From: Solirubrobacter pauli
Lineage (GTDB): Bacteria; Actinomycetota; Thermoleophilia; Solirubrobacterales; Solirubrobacteraceae
Assembly: GCF_003633755.1 (NCBI RefSeq)
Contig: NZ_RBIL01000001.1
Span: forward strand, 3,333,426-3,397,425
Length of the DNA: 64,000 nucleotides
Direction of reading: 5' to 3'
In this document: positions 7,645 through 16,210 of the stretch, in pieces
Layout: each line of letters starts with the position of its first letter
Position numbering within the stretch: the stretch's first letter is position 1
The notes under the pieces: model-generated
Databases searched by the model: none
What the model saw: only the letters and a program-made list of their open reading frames with translations
What the model was told of the DNA's origin: nothing
Made by a program: the position numbers and the translations under genes

Positions 7645-9004
7645 TGCTCTTGCGCTGCGTGAAGCTCTCCAGCGCGCCCTCGATCGAGTACTCCGAGCCG
7701 AGGCCGGACAGCTTCTTGCCGCCGTAGCTCATGCCCGGGAGCTGGCCGCCGCTGCGGTTGACCTGGACCCAACCGGCCTCGATCGCGTGAGCGGCGCGGA
7801 GGGCGCGGTCGATGTCCTTGGCGAAGACGAACGCGGCGAGACCGTAGTGGGTGTCGTTGGCCCAGCGGATGACCTCGTCCTCGTCGGTCCATGGCAGGGC
7901 GACGAGCACCGGGCCGAAGACCTCCTCACGGGCGACGCGCCAGGACTGGTCGACGCCGGTGAGCACGGTCGGAGGGACCTGGTAGCCGGGACGGGCGCCC
8001 GGCAGGCCGCCGGTCAGCGCGGTCGCGCCCTGGTCGAGCGCTTCCTGCACGTACGCGCAGACGCGCGCGTCCTGCGTGCCGTTGATCAGCGAGCCGATGT
8101 CGGAGGCGTCGTCGAGGGCGTCGCCGACGACCAGGGCCTCGAGCGCGCTCGCCAGCCGCGCGGTGAAGTCCTCGAAGATTGACGCGTGCACGAACAGGCG
8201 CGAGCCGGCCGTGCAGGACTGGCCCTGGCGGGCGAAGCGCATCGCGGTGATCACGTGCTGGACGGTCGCGTCGTCGTCGGAGTCCGGGTACACGATCGCG
8301 GGCGCCTTGCCGCCGAGCTCCAAGGACACCGGCAGGATCCGCTCGGCCGCGGCGCGCATCGCGATCCGGCCGACCTCGGTGGAGCCAGTGAAGGTGATCT
8401 TGGCGATCCCCGGGTGGTTGAGCAGCGCGCCGCCGGTCTCCTCGCCGTAGCCGGTGACGACGTTCAGGACGCCCTCGGGCAGGTGGCGCCAGCACACGTC
8501 CGCCATCTGGAGCACGCCGAGCGGCGCGTCCTCCGCGGGCTTGAGCACGAGCGTGTTGCCGGTGCACAGCGCCATCGCCACCTTCAGCGACGCGAGCAGG
8601 ACCGGCGCGTTCCAGGGCACGATCGCGGCGACGACGCCGAGCGGCTCGCGCACCGTGTAGCTGAGCAGGGCGTCACCCATCGGCAGCACCTCGCCCTTCT
8701 GCTCGCTCGCGACGCCGCCGAAGTAGCGGAACACGTCCGCGGCGGTCGCGGCCTCGCCGCGCGCCTGCGTGCGGATCGCGTTGCCGGTCTCGGCCGCGAT
8801 CGTCCGCGCCAGCTCCTCGCCGATCGCCGACAGGTCCTCGGCGATCCGCAGCAGCAGCGTCCCCCGGTCACGCGCGGGCCGCGCGCGCCACGCCGGGAAG
8901 GCCGCCGCGGCGGCGCGCACCGCGCGGTCGACGTCGTCGGCGTCATGCCGCGGGACGGTCGCGATGACCTCGCGCCGCGACGGGTTCTCGACCTCGATGA
9001 CCAT
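7625..9004 (-). CDS. NAD(P)-dependent aldehyde dehydrogenase
   Basis: A 459-residue aldehyde dehydrogenase, slightly shorter than typical (about 480-500). It has the cofactor-site WNAPVLLAS, TFTGSTEVG (Rossmann glycine turn), the general-base Glu in LELGGKAP, and the nucleophile C264 in GQSCTAGSR; EEVFGPVL completes the family pattern. The ATG at 9004 (MVIEVENPSRRE) is the likeliest start; another ATG at 9022 adds six residues. The gene converges on the kinase/aminotransferase fusion and overlaps it by 20 bases. It could oxidise the aldehyde that such a phospho-lyase releases, but the convergent orientation gives only weak support. Confidence 0.9.
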   Translation of the reverse strand: MVIEVENPSRREVIATVPRHDADDVDRAVRAAAAAFPAWRARPARDRGTLLLRIAEDLSAIGEELARTIAAETGNAIRTQARGEAATAADVFRYFGGVASEQKGEVLPMGDALLSYTVREPLGVVAAIVPWNAPVLLASLKVAMALCTGNTLVLKPAEDAPLGVLQMADVCWRHLPEGVLNVVTGYGEETGGALLNHPGIAKITFTGSTEVGRIAMRAAAERILPVSLELGGKAPAIVYPDSDDDATVQHVITAMRFARQGQSCTAGSRLFVHASIFEDFTARLASALEALVVGDALDDASDIGSLINGTQDARVCAYVQEALDQGATALTGGLPGARPGYQVPPTVLTGVDQSWRVAREEVFGPVLVALPWTDEDEVIRWANDTHYGLAAFVFAKDIDRALRAAHAIEAGWVQVNRSGGQLPGMSYGGKKLSGLGSEYSIEGALESFTQRKSITVGLS

Positions 9005-9100
9005 GCCCGGAGTATCGGGCATGCCCGCCGCGCCCAGGCCGCTGTCGTCGGGCTGACCGCCACCGCCGACGGCACGTCCGGCCCCGGGTAGGCCCGAGGC

Positions 9101-9277
9101 ATGCGCGGGAAGCTGCCGCCCCCGGACCCGTTCGAGTCGTTCGACGACCCACGCCTCGTCATCCCGGCGCCGACGAGCGTGTTCCTGAAGGGCTGCACGA
9201 CCCCGGACGCCGAGCGCGTCGCGCGGGCGATCCTCGCCGCCCGTCCCGGGCTGCTCCTGATCTGCGTCGCCGACTAG
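9101..9277 (+). CDS. Small hypothetical protein (58 aa)
   Basis: Not recognised. The frame from ATG 9101 encodes 58 residues, beginning [19 protein letters not shown] and ending LLLICVAD. Nearly every codon ends in G or C, as in neighbouring genes, which argues that it is translated. It has no signal peptide; the C-terminal [11 protein letters not shown] stretch is hydrophobic but short. A Cys sits at about position 37 in KGCTTPD. It runs opposite to the flanking genes, and its TAG stop shares CTAG with the stop of the exporter gene. Confidence 0.5.
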   Translation: MRGKLPPPDPFESFDDPRLVIPAPTSVFLKGCTTPDAERVARAILAARPGLLLICVAD

Positions 9278-9591
9278 CCCTCCGCGAGCGCGAGCCAGAC
9301 GATCCCGACGGCGATCAGCCCGATCGGGAGCAGCCGCGTGAGCGCGGCCGAGTCGCCCAGGAGGACGATCCCCGCGATCGCCGCGCCGACAGCGCCCGTG
9401 CCCGTCCACACCGCGTAGCCGGTGCCGACCGGGAGGTCCCGCAACGCGTAGGCCAGCAGCGCCATGCTCACGATCATCGCCACGACGAACAGCACCGACG
9501 GCCCGAGCCGCGTGAACCCGTGGGACTCCTTCAGGGCCAAGGCCCAGACCGTCTCGAACAGGCCGGCCACCAACAGCACTACCCAGGACAT
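9274..9591 (-). CDS. sugE: SMR-family guanidinium exporter Gdx (SugE)
   Basis: A four-helix small multidrug resistance transporter of 105 residues. It is very close in pattern to E. coli SugE/Gdx: [17 protein letters not shown] with the essential membrane Glu of helix 1, [18 protein letters not shown], and [16 protein letters not shown]. SugE-type SMRs are proton-coupled guanidinium exporters. The gene is directly preceded by a guanidine-III riboswitch on the same strand, which independently supports that function. The start is ATG 9591 with GGAGG a few bases upstream. The gene uses the dual-stop CTAG with the facing 58-residue gene. Confidence 0.95.
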   Translation of the reverse strand: MSWVVLLVAGLFETVWALALKESHGFTRLGPSVLFVVAMIVSMALLAYALRDLPVGTGYAVWTGTGAVGAAIAGIVLLGDSAALTRLLPIGLIAVGIVWLALAEG

Positions 9592-9619
9592 CGCGCACCT
9601 CCGGATGAGATCGACAGGC

Positions 9620-9666
9620 TGCGCGTCGTCTTGTCTGTCCCGGGTACGGCGCGCGTCTCGTCCGGT
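9620..9666 (-). ncRNA. Guanidine-III (ykkC-III) riboswitch
   Basis: Read on the minus strand, the leader contains CCGGACGAG (from 9665), then GCGCGCCGTACCCGG, and then GACAAGACGACGCG ending near 9622. These blocks match, in order, those I recall for the structurally solved guanidine-III aptamer from Thermobifida. CCGG pairs with CCGG to form the first stem, and loop GCGCG can pair with the downstream CGCGC to form the pseudoknot. The element ends about 30 bases before the exporter ATG, close to its GGAGG, so ligand binding probably controls access to the ribosome-binding site. Confidence 0.9.
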
Positions 9667-9667
9667 G

Positions 9668-10528
9668 CTACGCCTCCCAGCCTAGCTGCACCACGTTGCG
9701 CAGCGGCCCGCCCGCCACGTACGTGCGCAGCTGGTCGACCGCGAGCGCGACCGCGCGGGCGTCCGCCTCGTGGCTGTCACCGGCGTGGTGGCTCGTGATC
9801 GCCAGCGTTCCGGGCGCCGACCACAACGGGTGGTCCTCGGGCAGCGGCTCCGGGTCGGTCACGTCGAGCACGGCGCGCAGGCGGGGCGCGCGCAGCTCGG
9901 CGAGCAGCGCCTCCTGGTCGACCGTGCCGCCGCGGCCGGCGTTGACGAACAGCGCGTCGTCGCGCATCGCGGCGAACACGTCCGCGTCGAAGACGTGGCG
10001 GCTGGCCTCGGTCAGCGGCACGAGGTTGACGACGACGTCCGCCCACGCGACCCGCCCCGCCAGCTGGGCCATCTCGCCGCGGCCGATGCCGATCACGGTC
10101 GCACCCAGCGCGGACAGCCGCTCCTCGGCCGCGCGTCCGATCGACCCGTGCCCGACGATCAGCACCCGCGAACCGTGCACCTCGGCGGGCGGGCGGTGCT
10201 CCCAGCGCCGGTCGCGCGCGCTCGCCAGCAGGCCGGTCGCGGCGCCCAGGAGCGCGCCGACGATCCACTCGGCGACCGGGATGTCCCGCGCCCCGCGGCC
10301 GTTGCAGAGGGTCACGCCCTCCGGCACGTGCTCGTCGATCCAGTCCGTCCCCGCCGACAGCACCTGCACGACCTTCAGCGCGGGCATCGCCGCCAGGTCC
10401 GGCACCTGCCCCCACTGGGGCACGAGGAACTCGACGTCGTCCAGGCGCTCGTCGAGCCCGCGCAGCTCGACGCCCTCCAGCTCCCGGGCGGCCTTGCGCA
10501 CGCTGTTGGCCACGGCCGCGACGATCAT
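9668..10528 (-). CDS. D-isomer 2-hydroxyacid dehydrogenase family protein
   Basis: A 286-residue NAD(P)-dependent 2-hydroxyacid dehydrogenase. The C-terminal NAD-binding domain shows [12 protein letters not shown] (Rossmann loop), the substrate-binding Arg in [28 protein letters not shown] with the catalytic Glu, and ITSHH with the catalytic His. The protein is shorter than full-length family members (about 320) because the N-terminal catalytic half is compact. The start is ATG 10528. The gene lies just upstream of the guanidine riboswitch on the same strand, with its stop at 9668, so the riboswitch has its own transcript or lies in a readthrough leader. The substrate is unknown. Confidence 0.9.
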   Translation of the reverse strand: MIVAAVANSVRKAARELEGVELRGLDERLDDVEFLVPQWGQVPDLAAMPALKVVQVLSAGTDWIDEHVPEGVTLCNGRGARDIPVAEWIVGALLGAATGLLASARDRRWEHRPPAEVHGSRVLIVGHGSIGRAAEERLSALGATVIGIGRGEMAQLAGRVAWADVVVNLVPLTEASRHVFDADVFAAMRDDALFVNAGRGGTVDQEALLAELRAPRLRAVLDVTDPEPLPEDHPLWSAPGTLAITSHHAGDSHEADARAVALAVDQLRTYVAGGPLRNVVQLGWEA

Positions 10529-10549
10529 GGCGTGGCATTGTGCCGGGTC

Positions 10550-10640
10550 GTGACGACGCGTTTCACCACCTCGGGCGTCCGGCTACGGATGCGCGCCCAG
10601 CGCCCCGGCGACCGCGACTGGCTGTTCCTGCCCGGTGGGC
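10550..10640 (+). pseudogene. Possible remnant of an alpha/beta-hydrolase N-terminus
   Basis: From GTG 10550 the frame reads VTTRFTTSGVRLRMRA, then GDRDWLFLPGG. This resembles the first strands and oxyanion-hole loop (LPGGPG type) of actinobacterial proline-iminopeptidase-like hydrolases. The similarity stops within about 30 codons, where the sequence runs into the antisense 3' end of the next gene, and no catalytic residues follow. This is judged by eye from family memory, so chance coding in a GC-rich intergenic stretch remains possible. Confidence 0.3.
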
Positions 10641-11029
10641 TACGCGAACGCCTGGGCCCGCTCGCGGTCGACCGCGACCCGGTAGACCACTCGCTCTTGC
10701 TCGCGCGGGTAGGGGCCGCCGACGTATTTGGTCGAGATCCGGTCGATGATCGCCCACGCCTCCTCGCCGGTCACGCACTCGGCCACGTGCCCGCGCAGGT
10801 AGGCCATGCGGAACGGGTTCTGGGCGTCGACCAGCGAGAGCGCAAGCCGTCCGTCACGGGCGAGGTTACGCGCCTTGACCGACTCCGGGCCGGTCAGGAA
10901 GACCACGTGCTCACCGTCCGTGCCGACCCAGACGGGCACCGAGTGGGGCGCGCCGTCAGGGCCGACCGTGGCGACGTGGGCGATGTTCGTGTCGTCGAGC
11001 AGGGAGCGCAGATCGTCGGTCATGCCCAT
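10640..11029 (-). CDS. Pyridoxamine 5'-phosphate oxidase-like (FMN/F420-binding split barrel) protein
   Basis: A 129-residue split beta-barrel flavin/F420-binding protein. The core NIAHVATVGPDGAPHSVPVWV, VFLTGPESVKARNLARDGR and the Pro-rich end GPYPREQERVVYRV are typical of the PPOX class of F420-dependent reductases in actinobacteria. Two adjacent ATGs (11029 and 11023) are possible starts; the longer frame upstream lacks conserved sequence. It probably reduces or binds an unknown substrate using F420 or FMN. The next leftward gene upstream is a zinc alcohol dehydrogenase, 32 bases away, so the two may be co-transcribed. Confidence 0.85.
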   Translation of the reverse strand: MGMTDDLRSLLDDTNIAHVATVGPDGAPHSVPVWVGTDGEHVVFLTGPESVKARNLARDGRLALSLVDAQNPFRMAYLRGHVAECVTGEEAWAIIDRISTKYVGGPYPREQERVVYRVAVDRERAQAFA

Positions 11030-11061
11030 ACGACGCACGCGACGACACGAAATCATCGGTC

Positions 11062-12111
11062 CTACAGCGTCGAGTTGTCGATCACGAAGCGGTAGCGCAC
11101 GTCCGAGGCGAGCACGCGCTCCCACGCCTCGTTGACCTGGTCGGCGCCGACGACCTCGATCTCGGCGGCGATGCCGTGTTCGGCGGAGAAGTCGAGCATC
11201 TCCTGGGTCTCGGCGATCGAGCCGATCGCCGAGCCGGCGAACGTGCGCCGCTGCATGAGCAGGCCGAACACCGGGACCGGCAGCGGCTCACCGGGGGCAC
11301 CGACGTTGACGAGCGCGCCGTCGGTCTTGACGAGGCCCAGGAAGCGACCGATGTCGAGCGGCGCGCTGACGGTGTTGATGATCAGGTCGAAGCGGTGCGC
11401 GAGCTGCTCGAAGGTGGCGTCGTCGCTCGTGGCGTAGTAGTGGTCGGCGCCGAGCTTGAGGCCGTCGTCCTGCTTGCGCAGCGACTGCGAGAGCACGGTG
11501 ACCTCGGAGCCGAGCGCCTTGGCGAACTTGACCGCCATGTGCCCGAGCCCGCCGAGGCCGACGATCGCGACCTGCTTGCCCGGACCGGCGTTCCAGTGGC
11601 GCAGCGGCGAGTAGGTGGTGATGCCGGCGCACAGCAGCGGGGCGGCGGCGTCGAGCTCGATCCCGTCCGGGATCCGCAGCACGAAGTGCTGGTCGACGAC
11701 CACGTGGTCGGAGTAGCCGCCGTAGGTCGGCGTTCCGTCCTTGTCGACGGAGCCGTAGGTCTGCGTGTTGCCGGGGATGCAGTACTGCTCGTTGCCGGCC
11801 TTGCAGTTCTCGCACTCGCCGCACGAGTTGACCATGCAGCCGACGCCGACGCGATCGCCGGGCGCGTACGCGGTGACGTTCGCGCCCACCTCCGCGACGA
11901 TGCCGGCGATCTCGTGGCCGGGCACCGCGGGGTAGGGGATCTCGCCCCACTCGCCGCGGGCGAAGTGGATGTCGGAGTGGCAGATGCCGCAGAACTTGAT
12001 GTCGATGCGGACGTCGTCGGGGCCGATCGCCCGGCGCTCGATCGCGAGCGGCTCGAGGGCGGCGGTGGCGGACGGGGCGCCGACGGCCTTGGCTGTGGTG
12101 GGAGCACTCAT
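11062..12111 (-). CDS. Zinc-dependent NAD(P) alcohol dehydrogenase (YahK/cinnamyl-alcohol dehydrogenase type)
   Basis: A 349-residue medium-chain zinc alcohol dehydrogenase. CGICHSDIH and PGHEIAG contribute catalytic-zinc ligands, [15 protein letters not shown] holds the structural zinc, and [15 protein letters not shown] is the cofactor loop. The NSCGECENC lobe and [11 protein letters not shown] are characteristic of the YahK/AdhC/CAD branch, which reduces a broad range of aldehydes with NADPH. The gene is divergent from an XRE/MmyB-type regulator with a 105-base gap that holds a palindromic candidate operator, a common arrangement in actinobacteria. CATAGT at 12123-12128 (minus strand) is a possible -10 element. 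Confidence 0.93.
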   Translation of the reverse strand: MSAPTTAKAVGAPSATAALEPLAIERRAIGPDDVRIDIKFCGICHSDIHFARGEWGEIPYPAVPGHEIAGIVAEVGANVTAYAPGDRVGVGCMVNSCGECENCKAGNEQYCIPGNTQTYGSVDKDGTPTYGGYSDHVVVDQHFVLRIPDGIELDAAAPLLCAGITTYSPLRHWNAGPGKQVAIVGLGGLGHMAVKFAKALGSEVTVLSQSLRKQDDGLKLGADHYYATSDDATFEQLAHRFDLIINTVSAPLDIGRFLGLVKTDGALVNVGAPGEPLPVPVFGLLMQRRTFAGSAIGSIAETQEMLDFSAEHGIAAEIEVVGADQVNEAWERVLASDVRYRFVIDNSTL

Positions 12112-12164
12112 GTCGACGGCGCACTATGGGACGCCGGTCGAGGTGCGGAAAGGACCCTGCGAGA

Positions 12165-12185
12165 GGGGTACTGCCAGGGCACCCC
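12165..12185. promoter_or_regulatory. Imperfect palindrome, candidate operator of the XRE/MmyB regulator
   Basis: GGGGT (12165-12169) and ACCCC (12181-12185) flank ACTGCCAGGGC in the divergent gap between the alcohol dehydrogenase and the regulator. The site lies about 20 bases upstream of TAAAGT (12204-12209), which is a candidate -10 element spaced 7 bases from the regulator ATG. The position suits autoregulation and control of the divergent gene. The call rests on symmetry and location only. Confidence 0.35.
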
Positions 12186-12216
12186 GGCGCGCGCGCCACG
12201 GCCTAAAGTGGGAGCG

Positions 12217-13089
12217 ATGGGTGCCTCGTCCGATCAGCTGGCGCAGTTCCTGGCCACGCGGCGGGCGAACGTCACGCCGGCCGACGTCGGGCTCCCGGTC
12301 CACGGTCGCAGGCAGGTGAGCGGCTTGCGCCGCGAGGAGGTCGCCTCACTCGCCGGCGTGAGCGTCGAGTACTACAAGCGGCTCGAGCGCGGCCACGCGA
12401 CGGCACCTTCCGACAGCGTGCTCGCCGCCCTCGCCGAGGCGCTGCGACTCGACGACGCGGAGCGCACGCACCTGTTCGACCTCGTCCACGCGACCGGCCC
12501 GTCGGCGCGCCGGACCGCGCCGCCCGCCACCTCGCAGGAGATCCGCCCGGCCGCCCGCCGCGTGCTGGACTCGCTCGGCGCGCCGGCCACGATCACCAAC
12601 GCGCGCGGCGACTACCTGGGCGCCAACCCGCTCGGCCACGCGCTCTTCCAGCCGCTGTTCGAGAGCCCGGAGCAGCCGGCCAACGGCGCGCGCTTCACGT
12701 TCCTGGACTCCGCCGCCAAGACGTTCTGGCTCGACTGGGAGCAGGTCGCGAGGGACACCGTCGGCACGCTGCGCAGCTACCAGGGACGCAACCCGTTCGA
12801 CCCGACGCTGTGCGCGCTCGTCGAAGCGCTGTCCGCGCGCAGTGAGCCGTTCCGCGCCTGGTGGGCCGCGCACACCGTGCACGCGCACCGCACCGGCGTG
12901 AAGGCCATCCGCCATCCGATCGTCGGCGAGCTCGAGCTGAGCTACGAGATGGTCACCTTCACGGCCGACGAGCTGCCGATGGCGATCTTCACCGCCGCGC
13001 CGGGCAGCGCTTCCCAGCAGCGGCTGGACCTCCTCGCCAGCTGGATCGCCACGCCGAGCGATCCGGTCGCGCTGGTTGACGAGTCCTGA
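12217..13089 (+). CDS. XRE-family regulator with MmyB-like ligand-binding domain
   Basis: A 290-residue transcription factor. Residues about 10-75 form an XRE helix-turn-helix: GLRREEVASLAGVSVEYYKR followed by LERGHATAPSDSVL. Residues about 105-275 match the MmyB-like PAS-type domain, with ANPLGHALF, TFWLDWEQVARDTVGTLR and the C-terminal HPIVGELELSYE typical of that family. Actinobacterial members often control a divergent oxidoreductase gene, and here a zinc alcohol dehydrogenase is divergent. ATG 12217 lies 7 bases after a candidate -10 element, so the mRNA is probably leaderless. Family members are reported to bind fatty acids, but the ligand here is not known. The downstream hydrolase operon on the same strand starts 47 bases later. 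Confidence 0.92.
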   Translation: MGASSDQLAQFLATRRANVTPADVGLPVHGRRQVSGLRREEVASLAGVSVEYYKRLERGHATAPSDSVLAALAEALRLDDAERTHLFDLVHATGPSARRTAPPATSQEIRPAARRVLDSLGAPATITNARGDYLGANPLGHALFQPLFESPEQPANGARFTFLDSAAKTFWLDWEQVARDTVGTLRSYQGRNPFDPTLCALVEALSARSEPFRAWWAAHTVHAHRTGVKAIRHPIVGELELSYEMVTFTADELPMAIFTAAPGSASQQRLDLLASWIATPSDPVALVDES

Positions 13090-13094
13090 GCATC

Positions 13095-13117
13095 GGCTGT
13101 AGCGTCGGTCTACAGCC
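13095..13117. promoter_or_regulatory. 8-bp inverted repeat between the XRE gene and the hydrolase operon
   Basis: GGCTGTAG (13095-13102) and CTACAGCC (13110-13117) are perfect complements around a 7-base spacer. The repeat lies between the regulator stop at 13089 and the GTG at 13136. TGTAG-N7-CTACA resembles operators of BlaI/MecI-like repressors, but a weak terminator is equally possible; no T-run follows. AAAGGAGG follows as the ribosome-binding site of the next gene. Confidence 0.35.
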
Positions 13118-13135
13118 GCCCGAAAGGAGGTCCGC

Positions 13136-14884
13136 GTGAGCGGGCTCGCCGATCAGCAGGACGGTGCCGCGCCGCCGCGTCCGGCCTCGCGGACCCGGGT
13201 CATGACGATCATCGCTCAAGACCCCGCCGTGCAGCGCGACGGGCGGATCGTCCGGGCGGCCGCGACCGTGCCGGTGGATCGGCTCGAGCCCGGGCCGCGC
13301 TCGCATCGCTTCCACGTCGTCGACTACGACGGCACCTCCGGCGTGCTGCACCCGGCGGCCGACCTCGCGGACCCGCGCGAGCCGGACCCTCGGCCCGCGC
13401 GCTGGACGTACGCCGACCGCTTCGCGCAGGCGAGCGACGAGGTGCTGCTGGGCGACTTCGCCTTCCACGCCCAGAACGTCTACGCGATCGCCGCGCGCAC
13501 GCTGGCCCGGCTGGAGTTCGCGCTCGGCCGCCGGATCGAGTGGGAGTTCCGCAGCCACCAGCTGTACCTGGTGCCGCACGCGTTCGTCGAGGCCAACGCG
13601 TTCTACTCGCGCGACGACTGCGGCCTGTTCTTCGGCTACCTGCCGCAGCCCGACGGCACGACCGTCCACACGTGCCTCTCGCACGACATCGTCGCCCACG
13701 AGACGACGCACGCCATCCTGGACGGACTGCGACCGCGGTTCATGGAGCCCGGGCTGCCCGACCAGCCGGGCTTCCACGAGGCGCTGGGGGACATCGTCGC
13801 GCTGCTGTCGGTGTTCTCCCTCCCCGAGCTGATCGAGTTCGCGCTCACCACCGAGCAGGACGCGCGCAACCGCGTCGAGACCGGCAACGACCTGACCGAG
13901 CAGCTCGCGCAGGGCATCCTGTTCGGCGTCGCGGAGCAGTTCGGCTCCACCACCTCCGGCGTCCGCGGCTCCGCGCTGCGACGGTCGGTCAAGCTCGACC
14001 CGAACGCGGCCTGGCTGGGCGACCCCGGCTTCCAGGAGCCGCACCGGCGGGGCGAGATCCTGGTGGCGGCGCTCACCCGGGGGCTCGTGAAGATGTGGAC
14101 GGGCCGGCTCGCCCAGCTCGCGGACCGCGGCGCGATGAGCGTCCGGGCCGCCGCCGAGGCGGGCGCCAAGGCGGCCGAGCACCTGCTGACGATGTTCATC
14201 CGCGCGCTCGACTACGCGCCCGCGGTCGAGCTCGAGTTCGACGACGTGCTGGACGCGATGCTCGTCGCCGACGCCGTGGTCGCGCCCGACGACGCGCACG
14301 GCTACCGGGACGCCGTCCGCGAGGCGTTCGGCACGTACGGGATCGTCCAGCCCACCGACCGGATCGTCGACGTCGCCGCCGCGCCGCTGTACTACGACCA
14401 CGTCAACGCGACCGCGCTGCGGACGAACCCGGACGAGGTCTTCCGCTTCGTCTGGCAGAACCTCGACGCGCTCGGGCTGTGCCCGGAGTACGAGCTCGAG
14501 GTCGCGGCGGTGCGGCCCGCCGTGCGCATCGGGCCCGACGGGCTGCTCGTCGAGGAGGTGGTCGCCGACTACGTCCAGGTGCTCGACCTCACGGGCACCC
14601 AGGCCGGCGAGCGCGGCATCGGGCTTCCGCACTCGGTCAGCGGCGACACCCCGATCCAGATCTGGGGCGGCGGCACGCTGATCTTCGACCAGTTCGGGCG
14701 GCTGAAGTTCCACCAGCGCAAGCGGCTCGACGACTGGGACCGGCAGAGCCGGCGCGTGGCCTACCTCGCGCACCGCGGGCTGTTCGACACGCGCAACCGG
14801 CTCGGGTTCTCGCTCGGCGCCTCCCGCGGCCTGCCGTTCGCCGACCTGCACGCCCCCGACCGCGGGATCGAGGAGCGCTGGTGA
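13136..14884 (+). CDS. Thermolysin-like (gluzincin) HExxH metallopeptidase, cytosolic
   Basis: A 582-residue putative zinc metallopeptidase. The zinc-binding helix is HDIVAHETTHAILDGL, with H188-E-T-T-H192. A third ligand, E215, lies 23 residues later in GFHEALGDIVALL, the gluzincin spacing of thermolysin-like (M4-type) enzymes. There is no signal peptide, propeptide or membrane span, unlike secreted M4 proteases, so it probably acts inside the cell. A roughly 130-residue C-terminal extension has no recognised domain. GTG 13136 follows AAAGGAGG. The stop overlaps the next start (GTGA), so it is translationally coupled to a metallo-beta-lactamase fold gene and then a patatin gene. The function is unknown; an effector or quality-control operon is possible. 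Confidence 0.8.
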   Translation: MSGLADQQDGAAPPRPASRTRVMTIIAQDPAVQRDGRIVRAAATVPVDRLEPGPRSHRFHVVDYDGTSGVLHPAADLADPREPDPRPARWTYADRFAQASDEVLLGDFAFHAQNVYAIAARTLARLEFALGRRIEWEFRSHQLYLVPHAFVEANAFYSRDDCGLFFGYLPQPDGTTVHTCLSHDIVAHETTHAILDGLRPRFMEPGLPDQPGFHEALGDIVALLSVFSLPELIEFALTTEQDARNRVETGNDLTEQLAQGILFGVAEQFGSTTSGVRGSALRRSVKLDPNAAWLGDPGFQEPHRRGEILVAALTRGLVKMWTGRLAQLADRGAMSVRAAAEAGAKAAEHLLTMFIRALDYAPAVELEFDDVLDAMLVADAVVAPDDAHGYRDAVREAFGTYGIVQPTDRIVDVAAAPLYYDHVNATALRTNPDEVFRFVWQNLDALGLCPEYELEVAAVRPAVRIGPDGLLVEEVVADYVQVLDLTGTQAGERGIGLPHSVSGDTPIQIWGGGTLIFDQFGRLKFHQRKRLDDWDRQSRRVAYLAHRGLFDTRNRLGFSLGASRGLPFADLHAPDRGIEERW

Positions 14885-16197
14885 CGCCCGTCCCCGACCG
14901 CGTGGTGTTGCGGCTCTACCAGGTCGGCTTCGGCGAGGTCCAGCTGCTGAGCTGCTTCTACGCCGCGCCGCTGCCCGACGGCCGCGCCGAGCGTCACGTC
15001 CTGATCGACTTCGGCTCCACCCACCGCCCGAAGGACGCCAAGGCGGACATGATGGTGCGCGTCGCGGAGCTGATCCGCGAGCACAGCGGCGGCGTGCTGG
15101 ACGCGATCGTCGTCACGCATCGCCACAAGGACCACCTCTCCGGCTTCGCCGTCGACGAGGCGGCGGACATCATCGCCGGCTTGCAGCCGAAGCTCGTCGT
15201 GCGCCCGTGGACGGAAGACCCGGCGCTCCCGCGGGACGCGACCGCCCCGCTCGCCGCCGACGCCGACCCGGAGCGCGTCTTCGGGGTGCGGCTCGCCGCC
15301 GGCCAGCAGCTCGCGGGGCGGATCGAGGCGCTCGTGCGTGGCGCGCACGCCAACAGCGTCAGCGGGCGGCTCCTGCACGCCGCGGCCGACCAGCTGCCCA
15401 ACGCGAAGGCCATCCGCTTCCTCGACGACCTCGCGGCCGCGACCGAGGGCGAGTACCTGCACGCGGGCGACTCGACCAAGCTCGAGCAGCTCGTGCCCGG
15501 CATCGGCGTGCGCGTGCTCGGGCCACCGACGATCGCCGAGTCGGACGCGGTGCTCCGTCAGCGCGACCGCGATCCCGAGGAGTTCTGGATGCTCCAGCTC
15601 GACGCGGTCGACGGGCTCACGCCCGAGCGGCTGGACACGCGCGCTCCGAAGCGGCCGCCCGACGTCCCGCCCGGCCCGGTGGCGTGGCTCGTGGACCGGC
15701 TCGCGCGCCAGCAGCTCGGGACGCTGATGCGGCTCGTCCGCACGGTCGACGACGCGCTCAACAACACGAGCCTGATCCTGCTGATCGACGTCGGCGACCG
15801 GCGGCTCCTGCTGCCCGGCGACGCGCAGATCGAGAACTGGTCCTGGGCGCTCAGGGAAGCCTCGGACGCGGCCGAGCTGCGCGCGCTGCTGGCGGACGTC
15901 GACCTCTACAAGGTCGGCCATCACGGCTCGCGCAACGCGACGCCGAAATCGCTGTTCGGGCTGTGGACGGACGGTGCGGCCGACCCGCAGCGGCCGATGT
16001 GCGCGGTGATGTCGACGATGGCGGACGTGCACGGCGACACCGACGCCACGGCTGTGCCGCGCGCGACGCTGGTGGAGGCGCTCAGCGCGCGGATGGCCGT
16101 GTTCGCGCGCACCGACACGCTCGAAGCGGGCGTGCCGCTGGTGGCCGTCGAGGCGCCGACGACCGGTCGCGTGCCGTTCCAGCAGGTCACGAGTTGA
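14881..16197 (+). CDS. Metallo-beta-lactamase-fold hydrolase, ComEC-like
   Basis: A 438-residue metallo-beta-lactamase fold protein without membrane spans. VVTHRHKDHLSGF supplies the HxHxDH motif (H80, H82, D84, H85), LLLPGDAQIENW the bridging Asp region, and YKVGHHGSRNAT (H347, H348) the late histidine typical of the ComEC/Rec2-associated subfamily. A long insertion between about residues 110 and 270 is unusual. Members of this branch are often nucleases or phosphodiesterases, but the activity here is undetermined. GTG 14881 overlaps the previous TGA. Patatin follows 13 bases after the stop, with GAGGAGGGG as its ribosome-binding site. It is part of the three-hydrolase operon. Confidence 0.85.
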   Translation: MTPVPDRVVLRLYQVGFGEVQLLSCFYAAPLPDGRAERHVLIDFGSTHRPKDAKADMMVRVAELIREHSGGVLDAIVVTHRHKDHLSGFAVDEAADIIAGLQPKLVVRPWTEDPALPRDATAPLAADADPERVFGVRLAAGQQLAGRIEALVRGAHANSVSGRLLHAAADQLPNAKAIRFLDDLAAATEGEYLHAGDSTKLEQLVPGIGVRVLGPPTIAESDAVLRQRDRDPEEFWMLQLDAVDGLTPERLDTRAPKRPPDVPPGPVAWLVDRLARQQLGTLMRLVRTVDDALNNTSLILLIDVGDRRLLLPGDAQIENWSWALREASDAAELRALLADVDLYKVGHHGSRNATPKSLFGLWTDGAADPQRPMCAVMSTMADVHGDTDATAVPRATLVEALSARMAVFARTDTLEAGVPLVAVEAPTTGRVPFQQVTS

Positions 16198-16210
16198 GCG
16201 AGGAGGGGCG

